64,000 bases of DNA from Chrysaora quinquecirrha (GCA_014526335.1 JACTAT010000016.1:1158770-1222769), one strand, 5' to 3'; counted from the stretch's first letter, positions 37,801-53,100 are shown. Translations and numbers: made by a program. Notes: a model not told the origin generated them from the letters alone.

Positions 37801-40800
37801 TCTGGGTATAAATTTCGCCTCCTTCAGTTGTTTCGTTCTGTTTCTGCGTTTATAGTGTCACGAAGTGTATCCAACGATTACGAGTAATAAAAGCAAATAA
37901 AACAAAATAATTCTCCGGCTATTCTCTTTCAACTTACTCAACACTTACTCAAATAAAATCAACTCTTAATCTCTTTTACAGTACCGCACACCACAACAAG
38001 ATTCTAGTCTACCTAGACTTAAAACATTATATTGCAATACTTCCGCTCCTACGCAGTCTCTAAATCTCGAGTGCTGACCATTACACTCCCCCCTCCACAA
38101 CAACAGTTACCCCTAAATCAAATTCTAATAAACTGCCGATACTTTTAAACTTTTTTTTTACTTTTTGTGTTCTTTTCTTTTAATTAAAAGTTCAAAACAA
38201 AGCTATATACAAGATCTAAGTTTCGTGTAAATCACAGTTTGAAAATTCAATAGAATCAAAAGTCACTCACCCAGACCCCATAACGGTCTGGTGGTCGTCT
38301 AACTCTTCCAGGGTTCCTCCTTTCTTGTTGTCTCTCATCTACTTCGACAAACTGTTCTTGTGCTTCCGGATCAACTGTGATTTCAGGCTCAGCTTCTTGA
38401 GCTCTCGCTGGAACGTAGGTATCAATGTAGAAATCTTCTTCTTCATCCGAGGGCAATTCTTCAAGCACTACTTTGTCAGCATCATTGGTAGCAACTTCCT
38501 GTTTCACTTTGTCAGCATCAGCAAAATAACGCTTCAATCGATTGAAATGTACAGTTTTCAATTTATTATTATCCAACGAACGAATTAAACAGCTACTATC
38601 CATAGTACGCACAATTTCGAATGGTCCCAAATACTTATCATCTAAACTTCTTGCCTTTTCGTTTCGCAGCAAAACAAGATCTCCAGCACTAAAGTCTTTC
38701 TTTGAAGAAACCCGGTTGCGAATATCATATAGCTTCTTCTGCTTTTCTTGAGCAACTTTCTGCTTGGCACCAGCTATATCATTCAATTGACTAAAACGAT
38801 CCTTAAGCTCTGATAAATACTTGGCAGACCCTTGAATAGGTTTAATTGTGTTCTCATCACGACTTATTGAGAGCGGTAATGTAGCCTCACGACCATACAA
38901 CAATTCAAATGGACTTATGCCCGTTGTAGCCTGAACTGAACTCCTATAAGCAAGCAAAGCGGCTGGAATTTGCTCGTCCCAATTGTCACAATCACGATTA
39001 ACTCTTTTCCTCAAAAGGGCTTTTAACGTTCCATTAAAACGTTCACACAGTCCATCTGTCTGCGGATGATAGGGCGTGGTTCGCCTCTTTTCAATCCCAA
39101 ACAACGCGCAAATTGACTTTATAATCTTTGACTCAAAATTTGAACCTTGGTCTGTCAAAATGACTGACGGCATCCCATGCCTAGCAAAAATGTCTTCCAA
39201 AGCTCGAGCAACAGTCTCGGCTTTCTGATCAGGTAACGCAACGGCTTCCGTATATTTTGTAAAATAATCGATCAATGTCAAAATAAATCGATTTCCTGAC
39301 CTTGTGCGAATCAATGGACCAACAATGTCCATGCCGATCATATGAAATGGTACCGGAATTACCTCGATAGGCTTCATAGGAAACTTTGGCTTTGGTACTA
39401 CTTTATTTCGAGCACAACTGTCACAAGTTTTACAAAACAGCTCAACCGACTTACTGAATCCGGGCCAATAAAACTCACGTTGTACTTGATCAAAAGTTTT
39501 GCCACACCCATGTGACCACAAACAGAGTGTGCTATTGTAACAACCTTCTTTTGCAAACTCTCAGGTACCACAATTTGCATTCTGATCTTCTCATTGTTAT
39601 GATCAAACCACCTTCGACAAAGTAAACCCTGTTCATCAATCACAAGATTATCAAAAAGTTTATGAAGGATCTTTAATACCTGGGATTCTGTTTCAAGACT
39701 GATAGGACGAACACCATCTGCAACCCACCCAAAAACAGTGTTAATGTCTTCATCTAACTGTTGTGCATCAACGAACTCTTCAGCTGACAAACCAGCAACC
39801 TTGATACCATTAACTGGGGCTCTTGACAAGGCATCTGCATGGCCCATCAAGGAACCAGCTCTATGAGTAATACTGTAGTCAAATTCTTCTAGTTTCAAAA
39901 TCCATCTGGCCAGTTTTCCACTGGGGTTCTTGATTTTCCTCAGCCATTGCAAAGCACGATGATCAGAGAAAACATTCACCTTATGTCCATAAACATAAGC
40001 ATTGAAATGTTCCAAGCTCCATACGACTGCAAAAGCCTCTTTTTCTGTGGTAGTCCAATTTCTTTCACTACCCGAAAAGGCTCTGGAAGCAAATGCAACA
40101 GTTCTCTCTTCACCTGCATCATCTTTCTGTGCAAGAACAGCACCAACTCCAACATCAGACGCATCTGTATACAACACAAATTCTCTATCATATCTTGGAA
40201 ATGCCATCACTGGAGCTGTAGTCAATGATTCTTTTAAATCATCAAAAGCTTTCTGGCAACCTTCATCCCAAGCAAATTTGACATCCTTCTGAAGAAGCTT
40301 GTGTAAAGGAACAGCAATTTCACTACAGCCATCAATAAACCTTCTGTAGTAACCAATCATACCAAGAAATGTCCTCAATGAACTAACATCAACAGGTTTT
40401 GGAAAGTCCATTATCGCAGCAACTTTATCAGAATCAGGAGCCAATCCCTCACTTGACAATTCATAACCCAAAAATTTAACCTTTGTTTTTGCAAAAACAC
40501 ACTTTTTTGGGTTTAACTTCAATCCAGCCTTTCTAACAGCCTCAAAAACATCTTTTAGATTCTCTAAATGTTCTTGTAAAGAAGCCCCAAAAACAAGTAC
40601 ATCATCCAAATAAACAAGGCATTTCTTCCCTAACATTCCTTGTAACACTGTTGCCATCAAACGTTGGAATGTTGGCACTGCATTAGACATTCAAAGGGTA
40701 ATTTCAGGAACTCAAAATGTCCTCCTCCTGGGATCACAAATGCAGTTTTTGGAACACTTTCTTCTTCAACAGGCACCTGCCAGTAACCAGAAGTCAAATC

Positions 40801-43800
40801 CAAGGTAGAAAAATACATTTGGCCATTCAAAGAATCAATTATATCATTCACTTGAGGAAGTGGATATGCATCTTTAACTGTTTCGTCGTTCACTTTCCGA
40901 AAATCAACGCAAAACCTCCACGAACCATCCTTTTTACGAACCAGTACTATGGGACTAGCCCATGGTGAAGTGCTTGGACGAATCACTCCTGCATCAAGCA
41001 TCTCTTGTACCTGCTTCTCAACAACGGGTTTCAAAGCTTGTGGCAATCTTCTTGGTAACTGCTTTATCGGCTTAGCATTCCCTGTATCCACAACATGCTT
41101 GGTAACATCGGTTGTTCCAATTTCCTTGACTGAAGTTGCAAAAATATCCTGTTGGCCAAGCAAAAATGCCTTTAAAGACTTCTTCTCATTTTCTTCTAGC
41201 TCACCCATTTGAAACTCTATGTCCCTGTCCTCTTTGTTAAATACAGCTACTCCTGGATCCTTAAAATCTTCTTGAAAAGTTTGCAATGAGCCCAACTTGG
41301 TTCCTTTAAATAGCTTGATTTCTTTGTCACCTGGGTTTATAATTTGCACTGGTACTGTCTGACTTCTAGGCCTAACTATAACTCTTGCGACCATGACTCC
41401 TTTGCTCACTAATGCTTCATTTGGTTCCAGCAAAGCATCAGAAATACTAGGGTTGCTCAACTTAGCTCTACTAACCATTTCATATTTTCCGGGTACAACA
41501 ATATCTTCACAAAGAGCAACACTTGAATCCAGTAAGCTGGAATCCAACATGAATAATTTCATTTCATTTCCATCTGCAAATATCAACTTTCTGTCCTTCA
41601 CAACTAGTGTTAGCCCAAACTCTTCCATCCAATTCAGACCAAGTAAAATGTCTTGTGACATATTGTCAACAATGTAAAATTCCACATCAAATGTTTTGTC
41701 TGCACAAACAAGTTTCAAAACAGTTCTTCCTAAAATACCCAGAGGCATATTATTTGCAGCCTCAGCCACAATGTCAGATGGTTCTAGCTGTTCAGTTGTT
41801 TTAACTGCTTCCCATTTGGATTGACTCATTACACAAACTGATGCACCTGTATCTAGCACACAGAGAGTTGGTTGGCCATTTATTTCAGCTTCAATAACCA
41901 AAGCTTGTCTTTTATTTGCTGAAATGATAGAAGAAAGTTTTGTTTTGGGTTCTACCCTCTTCTCTTGAGTGTCCTTTGCACTTTCTGCAGCATCCTGCTC
42001 GTTTAAATTTGCACGACAGTACCTTGCAATATGGCCCTGTGTTCCACAACGATAACAAGTAAAACTTCTTTGATGAATGGCTTCACTACCTCTACCAACA
42101 GCTTGAAGTGCATGACAATCTTTCATCAGATGACCTGGGCGTTTACAATGAAAACAAACAACAGACTGCTTAGGCCCTTGCCTTGACTGAAAACCAGGTT
42201 TGTTAGCACAATTCTTTGCAATGTGGCCCAGTTTGCCACATACATAACACTTTTTGTTTTGAACACTGGCTACTAAACTTGCCATCTCTTGATTTCTCCC
42301 TTTTAACACTCCAACTGTACTCTTGGCAGCTTCAAAACGTCTTGCTAGCCCAATAGCCTCATTCAAATTGTCTTTGGGCTCTTGTAACAATTTACTTTGA
42401 ATGCTTAGATCCCTTAGGCCAACAATGAATTGATCTAGCAAACGGTTTTCAAATTCACTTCCTTGAAAATTGCATTTAGCAGCAAGTTCTCTTAGACAGA
42501 TAGCAAAATTGTCTACACTTTCACCTTGTTCTTGCATTCTCTTGGCAAAAGTATACCTTTTTCAGTAACAGTCGTATTCTTCTCAAATTTCTGAGACAAT
42601 ACTTTGCCCCATGCTGTGAAATCGTCTTGGAATTCAACGGATTCTGCAATTCGAAATGCGTCCTCACTCAAATTAAACAGAAAAGCCAAACGCTTCTTTT
42701 GTCATCCTTTAAATCGAGTGCCTCGAAATACAGCAGAGTCTTTCTCCAGAACAAATCGAAATCGTCCCCAATTTTGTACTTTTCCGGTCTTCGATAAATA
42801 CTTTGGATAGACGGCCGTTCAGAAGGCGTTTCTTCTTGGGCTTCCCCTCCTGCTGCGGCCTGGCCATGCGCCATCTTGGTTACTCCCAAATCAAACACTC
42901 ACAAAAAAGAACGATCTTCATCTCGGTAGGACCTCCAAAATTTATGTCACGAAGTGTATCCAACGATTACGAGTAATAAAAGCAAATAAAACAAAATAAT
43001 TCTCCGGCTATTCTCTTTCAACTTACTCAACACTTACTCAAATAAAATCAACTCTTAATCTCTTTTACAGTACCGCACACCACAACAAGATTCTAGTCTA
43101 CCTAGACTTAAAACATTATATTGCAATACTTCCGCTCCTACGCAGTCTCTAAATCTCGAGTGCTGACCATTACAATAGCTACTCTGTGAAGAGTGTCAGA
43201 CGACAAAAACTTTCAAGAATGTCCAAAAATGTTTTCGCTGTTTCTTGCAATTTGAATAGTGAGAGAAATCAAGGAAATCTGGGCCTGCATTGTATGTATT
43301 TCGAATAAATCTCCTGTTTGATCCGAGTGTGCGAGCCCAAGAAACGTAGAAAGTCTATTTTCCCGATCGATAAATATCGATTGATTGCTAGAACTAATTA
43401 GAAACGAAGGAGTTAAATAAGACCAACACAAAAATTAGTTTCTTTCATTTAGTTTTAAACATATAGCTTCTGAAATTGGAACGTGGCCCGCGATCCCAGA
43501 AGTCGATTGCAGAATGTGGCGCACGGCATAAAATGCACTGAATGGAAATCCGCCATAACGTAGTGCCATCGATAATTTGGACTCGTGTAATTCGTCTATG
43601 GCAAATTGATTAGTGTGCCTGTTATGTGAGCCTCTGTTCTTTTTTCCACAACCTCTCTTTGATGGTAGTCTCGTTTTCATTCTTGTTAAATCAAGGACTG
43701 ATAGATCTAAAAAATCCCTAGGGCTTCGAGCATTGGCGATCTTTTATTTGTTGACACCAACAAAAGCCATAATCTTCGTTTAAACATGCAAGTTTTAATA

Positions 43801-46800
43801 AGCAAATGCCTATCCTTTCATGGATCTTAACGCTGTCTGTATACAAACTGTCATATCAAATTTTTATACACTCTGTTTGTAAGTTTAAGGTAGACAGAGT
43901 GATATGTTGGTAAAATGCACTTCGTGTGTCCCAAGCGCATGAGTTGCCGTAAAGCCATAAGGGTGATTGACGAGAGGGCACACTGTATCAAGACTTTACT
44001 AATATAAGAGCAATCGTTAAGAACGTGGACCTGGCTTAAATTTTTGCCAAAATTTAAGAAGCTAAAACGGAGGCTGGTCTTAGCTCAATTCAATTCAATT
44101 TCAATTTCAATTTATGTATATTCTCAGCTTAATTACAATGATACTGAAATATAATTAACTGAGATACAAAATTTAAACAAAAGAATAGCAATATTAAAGT
44201 TCTAATTAGATAGTTAATTGTATCAATTGTTAAAGCTGACTGACACATAGAAATAACCCATCCGGGCTTTCGAGCCATGTGCCAGGATGGGTTATTTCAG
44301 AAGAACAAACTTAGCTTCTCCGTTATTAAACCAAGCTCCGTTATTTCAGAAGAACAAACTTAGCTTCTCCTTCATTGTTCTGGGTACCAGAGCCTCAAAG
44401 CCAGAGGGAAAAGAAGGAAAGAGAAATAAGAAGGGAAGAAAGAGAGCCTCCCCTCTTTCTCTATGTTGTCTTGCCTCCCTTTTCATTTTCCCTACCCCTC
44501 TGGCTTTGAAACTCTGGCACCCATGATACCCTCATCATTGCTGAACGTTCACTTCAGTGTTTGTGTTTTTCTTGCAGGGGTCATTTATTTACAGTTCAAA
44601 GATGAAATAAAGCGCGTAAACATGCCAGCGGCCATAAGCTCTTTAGATACCCTCAAAGCCCTATTCGTCACTTCCTTTCCTGGGAAACTAAGTATGGTAA
44701 GACTGGATGAGCGGGGATTGATTTACATAAAAGATAAAGAAGCCGACTTGTTCTATGAGCTTGAAGATATCAGGTGAGCGATACAATATCAAAGTTTTCT
44801 GTTATTTTCTTAAAGATATAGCATTTTGTTATTGTAAATAATCGAGTGGCACTATTTCTTAAATCGGGAAGTGCGTCGAGTTGCGTTTATGAGTTGATTC
44901 ATGGAGTTGTTTTCGTGACTTCGGTGACAGCTGATTTAAGGTAAGTTAGGGTTGTTTTCAGAGCACGTTTTATCAAAACTTGGTACTCTTATGTTTTGTT
45001 TCACACATGTTCAACAGCCGTAAAAGTTCCAGTATTTTCCTAGAGTCGCTCATGCTCATGCAGGCTTTGGGAAATAGTAGATCAATTGGTTGCACGCTTT
45101 TAAAGAACACTTGAGTGTGAACACTTGGGTGTACCTCGAGGCTAAAGCGTCTACACTTTTTCAATAAGCAACTGGACTTCTTGTCCAGCCCTCAAAGTTG
45201 CTTAACGTATCTGGTCTTTCAGCCCTCACAGAATGGCTGGGTACCCCATAAAACTCTTTTTTGGCTCTTTTCATGCTGTTCAATGTAATTGACAAGATTG
45301 CAATGATGTATTGTATAAAGAAAGCTATCTCAACCAAAAGTTTGAACAAAATCTCAGCCCTGGTTGCTTATCGACCAGTTGGTTACTAAAATAAGAGTTT
45401 ATGTTGTTTCTTATTTCTTTCATTCGAAGGCCTGTATATAAATTTCCTCCAAACACATTTCTATAGGAATATTTCCCTTTTTTACCCTAACAAGAAAATT
45501 TGCATTGGGCCATTATTGTAACTTTCTTAGATATTTCATGTTTTCTGTACCAAAACTTTCTTGCGACCTTCTGAGCGAAAATTTGGACAGCAGTATTTCT
45601 GTGCAAAGGCACCGTATACATTGCACATATACCACGTTCTCTCAAGAATAGTTATTTAATAGCAAGAAGAAGAACTAAAGAAGAGCGAAAATAACACAGA
45701 GAACATTAAGAGTGAAAATACACGCTTTTTTATACGGAACCACTGTACAAGGAACCTACATGTAGAAGGCCCGAAAATTTAAAGAACTTATACTACCCAT
45801 ACTACTAAAGAGAAAATCACTAAGGAACTTTTAATTGTTGAATATTTTTATCACTGCAAAAAATCCAGAATTAGAAAGCCCGTTCCATTCACTTGCAGTC
45901 GAAAATCACATAAATTGTACATGTATCAAATGTTTCCTTGAGTAGTCTCGAGCTTTGCTTACATGCAAATGTCTCTGTACGGTAGTCATTAAACTGTATG
46001 TGCAGTTAAAATTAAGGAACTATTAAGGAACTTTAGGAACTACAATCGTCTCAAATAAGGTCAAAAATAGGGAACTTTAAGAACTAGGCCTTGAGCTAGG
46101 TTCTTTATAAAAAAAAGCATGTATGAAGCAGGACGTTCTTATGTTTTAAAGTTTCAAGAATCCAGTACCTGAACTGCCTTACGTTGAGCACTACTAAACC
46201 ATTTTCTTATAAAAGAGCGTGTACTCGTTTTTGGCGTTACTTTATTCATAACCTCCAGTCAATCCGATGTGGGCCATAATGGACCAAGTTTTACCATTGC
46301 GGCTCCTCTGTATGTAAACCTATATATTTAATAAGTTTGGATTACAAAAGAAAAATAGGTCGCTAACTTCACTGGCATTATGAAATAAAAAAGAGGGGAT
46401 TGTCTGGTAAAGTCTAAAGTAGAGCCAAATCTATCTCGTAACAATATTTATGTGCAGTCATATATGAGATACAGCCATTGGTAAATAGTGCAAAAGTGTT
46501 GCGCCTTCGCAGGTCAACTCAAAGTCAAGCGTTCTTTGATATTCTTTATCGAAAAACAATTCGTGTTTGCCTTCCCTGCAAATAGTAACGTACAGCTCAA
46601 TGAGTTTATTTACTATGTTGAGTTAAGTTAGCAAAGTAATATAATTTTCCTTATTTCGTTCGTAACGGTCTAATTTGTCCTTTTCTGCAGAGACGTTCAG
46701 CCAAGGTCTCATATACAGCTCCGTGAAAGATCAACGAGTTTCGAGTCCTTGTCCAGCTCGCATACGGATATGAGTGCTTACGACAGAAAATACACGAATA

Positions 46801-47760
46801 ATTTGGCCTACAATGCTGCAACTTTGCCGTCTCACGGCAGAATGCACCGAAACGAGCATTACGCGGAATCACTCCAAGATTTCGAAGTTAGGCCCAGGTC
46901 TGGCTCAGGCTCCTCGCTCCGTTCTGACTCCGTGCTGACTAAACCAACTTGGCACGACAATTATCAGCAATCAAGACAACAGCAATCTTCCCATGCAAAC
47001 AACGGCTTGTTGTCGCCTAGACTGCAGAAGCGACAGATCCAGACGGTCAAGACTGAGACGACGCGATACGATACGACTAGGACTGGAAGACCACAGCAAG
47101 TCGCAGCGCACGAAGTCGGAAAGCCATTTGCTCCGCTGACAGAACCGCCAAGATTGAAAAGTAAAAAACCAAGCGAGAAGGAAAAAAAGGGGTAAGGTTT
47201 CTTCAATGTTGCCGAAAATTTGCATTGTTAAAAAACATTGTTTTGCATATAATGTATGGTTAGATCACTATAATTGACCAAGATACTCATCGTTTTGCTT
47301 GTGAAAGGTTATCATCATCATCATCTTAATCATCATCTCCATAATCATTATTATCATCGTCATCATCAACATTATTACGTAATCATAGTCATCGTCAAGA
47401 TCATCTTCTTCATCAATATAATCATCATCATCATCGTCATTATCATAATCATCGAAATCATCATCATCAACATCATAATCATCGTCATCATCTCCATTAT
47501 CATCATAACCATTGTCATCATCCTCTCATCGTAATTACAATCATCGTCAAGATCATCAGCTTCATCAACATAATCATAATCATCATAACCATCGTCATCA
47601 TCATCATCATCATCATCTCTATCACAATCGGCATTATCGTCTTCGTCGTCATCATCAATTGTCATCATCAGTAATTCTCATCATTATCATGACAATGATC
47701 ATCATCAACATCATCATCATGATTACCATCATAATCATTATTACCATCTTTATTATTATT

Positions 47761-47795
<35 letters not shown>

Positions 47796-50073
47796 AATCA
47801 TTTTCATCATCACAATCATTATCCAGCTACTTTTTCGCTCGTTATGCTTTTCACACGCATAATACTGCTATTACCGCTTCGTAATTGGCACTCATTAAAG
47901 TCTCGTGTACGTCATTAGCAATCAAACGATAGTTCATCGGCTTTTTAAAATAAAAGCCTAATGACATCATTAGAGTTAAAAACAAATAATGCAAATGATT
48001 TCATGACTAGATCCATCCGTGTTGTGGTTGAATTGTAACTGAAGTTTTTACTGCTGCTTGTTTTTAGGCCAACAGTGGAAGAACAACTTGTCGACTTGAC
48101 CAAACTCCTTCACACCGCTCTTAATTCTGACGAAGAAGACGGTACCCATCCTGAACAACCAACCCCGGAAAACTGGATCAGAATCTCATGGACAATTTGG
48201 AAGCACTCTCTGAAGACAACTACTCGAAATCACCAACCAAAGGTCGCTTTTACACGCCAACAGCCTTGTTGGCGGCAAAGAAGCGTCAGATGGAAGGGTC
48301 GCCGGAAGATGGTGACTATTTCAACTTTAACACTGGTACATACACGAAAACCGTAACGTCCAATCAAATGCCCGCATCACAACCGAGTGAAGACGATCCG
48401 GATAAGGGATATATGCACGACGGACCGGAAGTCTACATGCGGTCTGGTAATTCAAAACTCAGCTACGAATCCGGTGTTGCGGACTCTCTTTTGCAATCTT
48501 TACGAGCCGGAGACGAAAAGGCGACGACCGGTCAACAGACGAAGACTAAGTCAAGAGCAGCTACGACTATTCGGATAACAACAAGTAGTGAAGACAAATC
48601 TCAGAGTATGAATCAAGGTAAGGGTGTGTATTTCAAACTTCGGTTTACTGACTGATGGTATTCAAAAGTCTCGCCTGCAGGGAAGGCTGCTATATTCACC
48701 GTTTTAAAGTCACTGGCAAAGAGATCATGCTGAAGGAAGGAGGGATCTATGACCGAAACCCGATTCCCGGCCATTCAAGACGTTCATTGTTTCGCACTGA
48801 CACACGCATTGCCAAACAGCATCGTCGAAAAGCATCCACTGAGAGTAGCAAGTCCACTTATTAGGCCTAAATAAAACCCAAAATTGGACGATTCCTTCCC
48901 TGTAATCCCAGTATGGCGTCCTAAAATATCTGCGGTACCGCGCGGATACTGTCTGTGGTTCTTGTGGAAGCAACAATTTCAACTTTCTGTTGTAACTAAA
49001 TAGTGTTATTCGTCTTAAAACCATCATAGTTTTTAACACTTTTGTAATGTTAATTCAGGGTCAATGCATGGTTGCCACAACACGGTGTAACCCTATTGTA
49101 ACAAATTAAAGCACTGGAGCGAATAAAAGCGAAGATTTTGTTGAATAAGAGAGTCACTATAAAGAACTTTTTAGCGAATCACACTACAGTAACTAGTAGT
49201 AAACGTTAACTGGTGAAGAGCTGTTGAATAGGAGACCAATAGGAGAAGGCTTGAAGGGAACTGCCTAGACTTATTACATTCGTCGAAGTTTACGCTCCTC
49301 CACACTCCATCACCCCGCGCCAACTGGTCCAACTACTATTAGCCACTCTGAGGAAACGTCAGTATGTTGTTGTAGTTGTTAGAAGCTGTTTCCGAAAGAG
49401 TGGGAGGAAAGTAATAAGTCTAGGAACTGCCTAGCCTCAACTAAGTTACTCGCACATTTGGTTGGCCTAGCCACGAATAACGACTCTAGTGAACAAGGCC
49501 TTTTAGATCGCATTCGCTCTTTTCTTTACAAAAGCTACGATATTTAAATCAAAGTTACCGAAATTAATATTTGTTCTTTAAAAGATTTAGACAAGGAAAT
49601 CACACTAAGGTACACTGCAGAGTTGGGGAGCATTTGGATGTTGAGAAATGAGTGATTTTGTGCTGAACCCACCGCCCTTAGGCAAGGGTAGTGTTTTAAA
49701 ATCATGGCTGTTCAAAAACTTGACGGCCATATTGGTGCCTAGTACCTTCAGTTCTTATTGACCCGAAGAAGTTCATATTCTCTTAGCTTTAAGTGCCTGT
49801 CAATTTTTAACAAGACTTATTCCATGAGTCCCTCTCTTCGCAAACAGCAATAGCAACAACAACAACAAAACAACTGTTTGCTCAAAGAGGTTGAGCGGTT
49901 TTGAGTTCGGTCGTCAGCCGTTAGCGATAACTAGGACTCGTGTAATAAGTCTAATTTTAAACCATCATCATCAAATCATGAGATTTGAGCATTTGCCATT
50001 GTTATTTTTTGTCTGCAATTTTGTGTGGACAGTAGCAAGGCTCACTATACATTAGTCCCATTACTTTGCTCGA

Positions 50074-50109
<36 letters not shown>

Positions 50110-53100
50110 CGTTGTTGTTGTCTACAATCGCTCTATGGAGTGACAAATCAAAAGTAAGGAAGCGTAAACTAGAGACTCTTGTAGTAAGTTTAGATAGTAG
50201 CAACGTTTGGTTTCTTTTCGTTCCGTGATACTTTTTACTATCGTTGTTTTTGAGCAAATATTTCTTTTATTAGAATCTTTCAGAAATAATTACCATGTAA
50301 ACAGCTGCATTTTATCAACAACATTCAATTTTTTCAGATTCTGAACGCACTTCTCCACCGCCGACCCCAACCAGAAGCAAGTCAAGTCAAATAGCTGCGC
50401 AGGCCATCAAAGCTACGATGAGTCCTACGCAAGAGCAAAAACAATGGACCGCTACAGCAAAAGTTGTGTACCAGCCAAGCCATGGACAGACGTACAAAAT
50501 GGACCGACAAATTAGCATAGCTAGTTCGGCTGCAGCGCTGAGAAGCAGCGTTTTGACACTGCGAAGCCAGATTGACGAGCTGAAATTATTGCAAACGAAC
50601 CAAACACGAAATTTCAAGAGTTTTTTGAGCCAGTCCTTACAAGATTTCAATGCTTTGGCAAGCTCAGTTGGTCAAAATTTACGAAACTCAAAAGGTTAGT
50701 GACTTTTTATTTAATATGTCTGAAAGCCAGGGTTATGTCGACCCGCGATATGGTACAGCTAACGCCAACTAGTTGTAACTGCTAACTTACTGTATGTCGA
50801 AATTTCAAGCTGTACAGCAAACTACTCAAGCGATCTATTTGGGTAGCTACAAAAATGGAGAGTCATATTTTGGACATCAAGGACAGTTTCGGACATCGTT
50901 TTCACAAACCTTCAAATTTTAAAAATAATTCTATATATTTAATGAGTTTTTCAGAACTTCAGGATAGCGAAAAAGAGCAGAAACATCTAATTCTTAAAGG
51001 CTTTTTTTTCCTCGCAGTATGAACTTCAGAAACAGACTACATTCTTTTTCTATAAGAAGAATTTTATAAGAACACGAGCCTGGATTTCCCCGGATTTTAA
51101 GAACAAATTAAGAACAAGCTGAGGCTGGCCTTTTCAAAAGCCCTAAGAATATCAGCTAAATATGTAAGCCAGAGAGTTAGACTGAACGTAAAAAGCAAGC
51201 AAACAAAGAAATAGACAAGAATATTGCATTTTCACACAAACCTAGTACCACCCCAGACTTTCATAAAAAATATAGATATCTAAGTAACCAAGGAATTAAG
51301 AACAGATTAAGAACAGTTCAGGTTTAAAAACGGCAAAATCTTAAAAACAGCCTTGATCAAAATTTCCTGGTTCTTATAAAAAAAAAGAGTGTAATGACTA
51401 AGGCAGAATATGTATGAAAATGCGGTTTGCACCAATCAGAATAGTGAAGCTGACTTTGTATTGTGTTTTGAACACAAATCAGCACGCGAGATGCAACGGG
51501 AAGACCAATAGATCTCCAGTTAAATCTAGCAATCGTGATCAGTTTTTTTTCAAACCCTTTCATATTCGTTTTATCATAACATCCCAGATAAACTGATACT
51601 TATCAATTTGTTATTTAGATTCGGGAAATTCAATACGCGACCGTCGCTTTCGGGTTCAAGAAGACTACGATGCTTACCTCAAAAGAATGCAAAATGTTTC
51701 AGGTCAACTGAGGTATTGTACAACGTTTTTGTGCATATTATTGGTTAGCGGATATTTATAGTGTTAAGGACCGCCGTATATGCAGACTGGTATTTGTTCC
51801 AGGGATAAGTAGATATAGCAGTCCCAACTCAGTGTATGCCAATATTGTCTAACTTAAAATCTGGTAGCATTGTTTTACGGTTGTAACCTAAGGATGAGTG
51901 GTCCTTATCCAGCACAACAGTCAAACGCCCATTGTTTCGGAGGTTGACGAAGAAACGATGTTTTTCAGACCAGCTTTCGATATCAGAGGCTCGGACAAAT
52001 TTGAAACTTTCGACGTTCGGGTTAAGTTCAAATGATAAGAACCGCACAGCGTGGCAAACACCCTAGAATCGGGAAATGCTAATGCTCTATCGCTTCACTA
52101 TGAAGACCATGGTCTATTATGGTCTTCACTACGTAGTTTTCATTTTTCTGCCGCAAAGGTTTGGAATGAGATCCCGGTCAGCATTAGAACAAGTATTTCT
52201 CTAACTGGTTTCAAACAACGTCTCAAAACTTCCTTCTGGACACATAGTAACCAAACACGACCCCTTGGAAGAGCAGCACTACTGTTAGGTTGACTAAGGT
52301 AGATTTATGCTCATAAGCTATTTGGTTAAACTAAGAATGTATTTTTAACATTGCTAAAAGATTATGGTTTAAAAGGATTGATTGAATAAAATAAAAATAA
52401 AAATATAAATAATTACTTTTCATTAAAATAATCTAAAACGATTACGCGGGAACAAGTACGAGCCTCGACAGATGAAGTTCAATCCAAAAGGAAGATAACA
52501 GACCCCTGTAACATATAACACCAGATCAAATCTGAATTTATAGCCCCTGACTTCTGTTCCGTTATCTTGTTTTAGTCGACTTGAAGAAGACACAGAAAGA
52601 ATGCGTCGTGGTATCGTTCAGAGAAAACAAGGATTGGATGTGGCTCAGCTGAATAAGTTGAATCGAGATCTGGAATCACTTGGAAAATTTCTAGCTGAGT
52701 TGAAAAGTAAGCCCTACTTTTTACTCATTTATTGTTATTTCGATAACAGGCAAGATTTTTAAGGTTGATAGAACTATGTTGTCCTTGTCCAATTTTTCAA
52801 CTGAACTGAACTGAACTGAACTTTCTATTACTTTAAATGTTGGTTTTTGAGTTTTATTTCTTGGAAACAGTCTCTTAGCCAAAGGGGCAGTGGGAAACCA
52901 AAGGTAAAGCTGACATTTGTCAAAGAGAGGGTTACGACGGGATTGTTTTTGTCTGTCCGTTAGCTTACCACACCCATAAATATCAAGGAAACACCAAAAT
53001 GATCCTCAGAAGGCTAAGTTGTCACTGCGTGTGCACCAGTGTTGGTGTTCCCTCCACCAAAACACTTGCTCCAGAACAAAATCACCAACGCTGATGGGTA

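Larger units (their letters stand above)
37856..43174 (-). mobile_element. Gypsy-type LTR retrotransposon, full length, frame-broken
   Basis: Complete element on the minus strand: identical 230-bp LTRs at 37856-38085 and 42945-43174, an 18-nt tRNA primer site, a purine tract, and a 4-bp target duplication ATAG (37852-37855, 43175-43178). Domain order gag with three zinc knuckles, protease, reverse transcriptase, RNase H, integrase identifies Ty3/Gypsy. The frame changes at least four times (near 42697, 42555, 40685, 39495), mostly at short homopolymers. It lies antisense in the intron between gene 2 exons 36480-36782 and 44578-44773. Confidence 0.95.

Noticed and set aside
47274..47862. Histidine- and isoleucine-rich frames
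   Set aside because: Products of the CATCAT/CATAAT microsatellite, intronic in gene 2.
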